Source: a virus. From it: a DNA stretch of 34,574 nucleotides. Position numbers and translations under genes: made by a program. The stretch is from positions 1-34,574 of the IMG/VR virus record IMGVR_UViG_3300045146_000121; one strand, written 5' to 3'. The notes beneath the pieces were generated by a model. It was not told the origin of the DNA. It worked only from the letters and a program-made list of their open reading frames with translations, and searched no databases. Shown in pieces: positions 32,773 through 34,574 of the stretch; the stretch's first letter is position 1; each line of letters starts with the position of its first letter.

Positions 32773-33621
32773 TTAGTTCAAATCAATTCTAGGTGCAGTC
32801 ACTTTATAATTGCCACCAGAGGATATTGTTACACTTCCACCAACTTCCCAGCTAATATTACCATCAACTTTAAGAGTTAAATCACCAGAAATATGTTCAG
32901 ATAAATTCTGACTCACTAATCTTTTTACCTCACCTTGAACAATTTCCATTAAATCTTGTTTAGTACAAATAATATAATCACCTTGATTGTGAACAACATT
33001 TGTGCCGTCTGGCTTCAATTCAATATATGTTCCAGATTTATGAAATACTCTGATGCGTTCATTTTCTACAGTGTCGTCGATTTCTATAGTGTGACCAGCT
33101 TGAGTTTCTATAACATTGTTGAAAGGGTATTTTGCTTTATCGGACGTACTCTCAGGTTCACCAGCAATTTTATTCTTATTGATTATATCATGTGCTGTAC
33201 CAGATGTTTTACCAGCTGCAAGGGGGCTATAATCACCCCATGTCATACGATCTTGTCTTGGATACTTATAATCGGAAGCTATTTCAAATAGATTAGAATC
33301 TCTAAACCCAAATTCTGATTTAGGTACACTTTCATATGCCCCACCTAGAGCTGTAGCAAAATACACTGGTTTAGAGAAATCACCACCATCAAAGAAGCAC
33401 CATACCCATGATCCATTTACAGGAACACTTGAAACCCCTATTCCTTGTACACTTCCACTAAAAGTGCTTCCTGCAGGTTCAGCCCAATGTAATGCTTCTG
33501 TTGGTAAATCTGATATATTCGGTGAATGTATGTTAAAAATACGAATTCTGCATCTTCCTAAGTGTAATGGATCATTATTATCCTCTACTACTCCTCTTAC
33601 TATTGAATCTAAAAAACTCAT
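32773..33621 (-). CDS. 5: Baseplate hub/tail spike protein, gp5-like without lysozyme
   Basis: Central cell-puncturing spike. The N-terminal ~95 residues form the gp5/VgrG OB-fold (RGVVEDNNDPLHLGRCRIRIFN, then VPVNGSWVWCFFDGGDFSKP). A linker of ~60 residues is followed by a beta-helix-type C-terminus (GHTIEIDDT, GTYIELKPDG, DLTLKVDGNISWEVGGSVTI). T4 gp5 (575 aa) carries a lysozyme domain between OB-fold and needle. At 282 aa there is no such domain, so wall cutting during entry must come from another protein or be unnecessary. The ATG overlaps the hub gene stop by 4 bases. Confidence 0.88.
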   Translation of the reverse strand: MSFLDSIVRGVVEDNNDPLHLGRCRIRIFNIHSPNISDLPTEALHWAEPAGSTFSGSVQGIGVSSVPVNGSWVWCFFDGGDFSKPVYFATALGGAYESVPKSEFGFRDSNLFEIASDYKYPRQDRMTWGDYSPLAAGKTSGTAHDIINKNKIAGEPESTSDKAKYPFNNVIETQAGHTIEIDDTVENERIRVFHKSGTYIELKPDGTNVVHNQGDYIICTKQDLMEIVQGEVKRLVSQNLSEHISGDLTLKVDGNISWEVGGSVTISSGGNYKVTAPRIDLN

Positions 33622-34574
33622 TTTGTTCTTCTTTCTATAAGTCTTGATTTATATTTATCAGATGAATAAATTTCACTTTTCGCTATTGTTAGGTCTTGAT
33701 AATACATTGAGTCCGCTCCAAATTTGTGAGCAATGCCAGTAACAATATAATCACCGTTGAAAGTTTCATATGCTTCCATCGTATTATATGCTCTTTTGAA
33801 GAATGGTGTTATTTTAGTTCCAATGTATATATCAAATTTTCCAGCTACAGTAATTGTATGTGAAATGCTTCTACGTAAATGATTTGATATTCTATTCTTA
33901 TATGATATGCTAAGATCATTATTGTATAAAAACGGTAAATATGACCAAAAATCAGATCTATCTTTATTCGCTTCAAATACTTCAGTATGGATGCTAGAAA
34001 ACTTTTGATTATATACTTCCATAAAATCATTAACAGTTTCCATACTAACATTTAGTCTTTTATTTACACTGTCAACATTGTATGTTTTAGAGTAAAATAG
34101 CCCCCTTGTATTGAGACTTTTTGTGCTCAATCCTGGGTTAGTTGTTAATTTAAAAATGTAATTCGTATTATAATCATTATATTTATCAGAAAAAGAAAAA
34201 ATTCCATAACTCTTTCCTTGAGACATTGTCTTATCTGATGTTATCTTGAATTTTCTATTTTTTCTATCATATATCATATACATCTTACCCGCATCCTGAA
34301 TCCCATTATTTTCAATTAGATAATGGAAGCACTCATCCAGTGTATATCGTATTGGAAAATGTTGTATACTCAATTTATTAGGAATAATAATACTATCTTT
34401 TGATAATTCATATGTTGGGTTTATTTCAGATAAAATTGTATTTATGATATTGTTTACCGTGCTTTTTTCACCATATATACTTTTAGAAAAATTACGAGTG
34501 ATTAGACTATAATATGTCTTTTGTGTCAATTTCAGTAATATATCATTTAATCCAGTTCCATCTCTATTTACTAC
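33618..34574 (-). CDS. Baseplate hub protein, gp27-like, 5' end outside window
   Basis: Encoded immediately before the spike (4-base overlap), the position of the hub ring protein (T4 gp27, P2 gpD, VgrG N-part) on which the spike sits. Beta-rich with patches suited to the hub's twin barrels (GRSISHTITVAGKFDIYIGTK-type strand pairs; FNGDYIVTGIAHKFG, a pattern seen near the end of hub proteins where 'Y-x-V-x-x-V-x-H' recurs). The first listed in-frame start (34529) is TTG, and the frame remains open without a stop to the window edge (upstream codons read VVNRDGTGLNDILLKL), so the true start lies outside. The hub role is inferred mainly from position and that C-terminal pattern. Confidence 0.75.
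   Translation of the reverse strand, partial: VVNRDGTGLNDILLKLTQKTYYSLITRNFSKSIYGEKSTVNNIINTILSEINPTYELSKDSIIIPNKLSIQHFPIRYTLDECFHYLIENNGIQDAGKMYMIYDRKNRKFKITSDKTMSQGKSYGIFSFSDKYNDYNTNYIFKLTTNPGLSTKSLNTRGLFYSKTYNVDSVNKRLNVSMETVNDFMEVYNQKFSSIHTEVFEANKDRSDFWSYLPFLYNNDLSISYKNRISNHLRRSISHTITVAGKFDIYIGTKITPFFKRAYNTMEAYETFNGDYIVTGIAHKFGADSMYYQDLTIAKSEIYSSDKYKSRLIERRTK
33652..33659 (-). promoter_or_regulatory. Possible late promoter GATAAATA before spike gene
   Basis: On the - strand, GATAAATA lies 31 bases before the spike ATG, inside the hub gene. It differs from T4 late TATAAATA at one base and shares the TAAATA core and spacing of the TTTAAATA sites. Weaker than the others. Confidence 0.4.

Noticed and set aside
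1-34574. tRNA genes
   Set aside because: No cloverleaf-like segment with GGTTCGA-type T-loop was seen in the gaps, which are nearly all under 150 bases.

Overview
The window is part of the genome of an AT-rich, contractile-tailed phage (myovirus) with T4-like modules. There are no tRNA or rRNA genes, no transposase or IS element, and no bacterial housekeeping genes. Genes are packed tightly, many overlapping by 1 to 50 bases. The spanin pair implies a Gram-negative host. An Aer/CetB-type PAS protein and an extended -10 promoter without a clear -35 would suit a Campylobacterota host, but that is only inference. Fibre domains resemble those of aquatic T4-like phages.

Left part, + strand (1-7118): a replication, recombination and nuclease block. 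In order: a FEN-like 5'-3' nuclease cut by the window edge, a small unknown protein, a Rad50/SbcC-like ATPase (T4 gp46 type, TTG start), a zinc-ribbon protein, an intergenic promoter/leader, a gp2.5-like ssDNA-binding protein with an acidic tail, a small unknown, a Mre11/SbcD-like nuclease (gp47 type), a GIY-YIG-like nuclease, and a second, unrelated metallophosphoesterase. A perfect 9-bp hairpin separates this block from the convergent late genes.

Right part, - strand (7138-34574, read right to left): the late region. It begins with the baseplate: a gp27-like hub protein cut by the window edge, a gp5-like spike without lysozyme, gp25, gp6, a probable gp7-position protein and a structural protein. 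Two very large paralogous tail proteins follow, then three fibre proteins. Between fibres lies a small-gene cluster: a cupin, a 59-aa lipoprotein not previously listed, a holin-like membrane protein, a membrane coiled-coil protein, a stand-alone PAS flavin-sensor-like protein, an M15 endolysin, a second holin candidate, and overlapping inner and outer spanins.

The late genes appear to be driven by a repeated octamer (TTTAAATA, close to the T4 late TATAAATA). It sits 25-37 bases before the start codons of six transcription units, most often 31-33.

The most unusual points are: the PAS sensor embedded in the lysis operon; seven recurring carbohydrate-binding-like modules in four tail proteins; an abrupt base-composition change inside one fibre exactly at a conserved INGxxFDGSANI motif, suggesting tip exchange; and an apparent coding remnant between a cUUCGg terminator and a late promoter.
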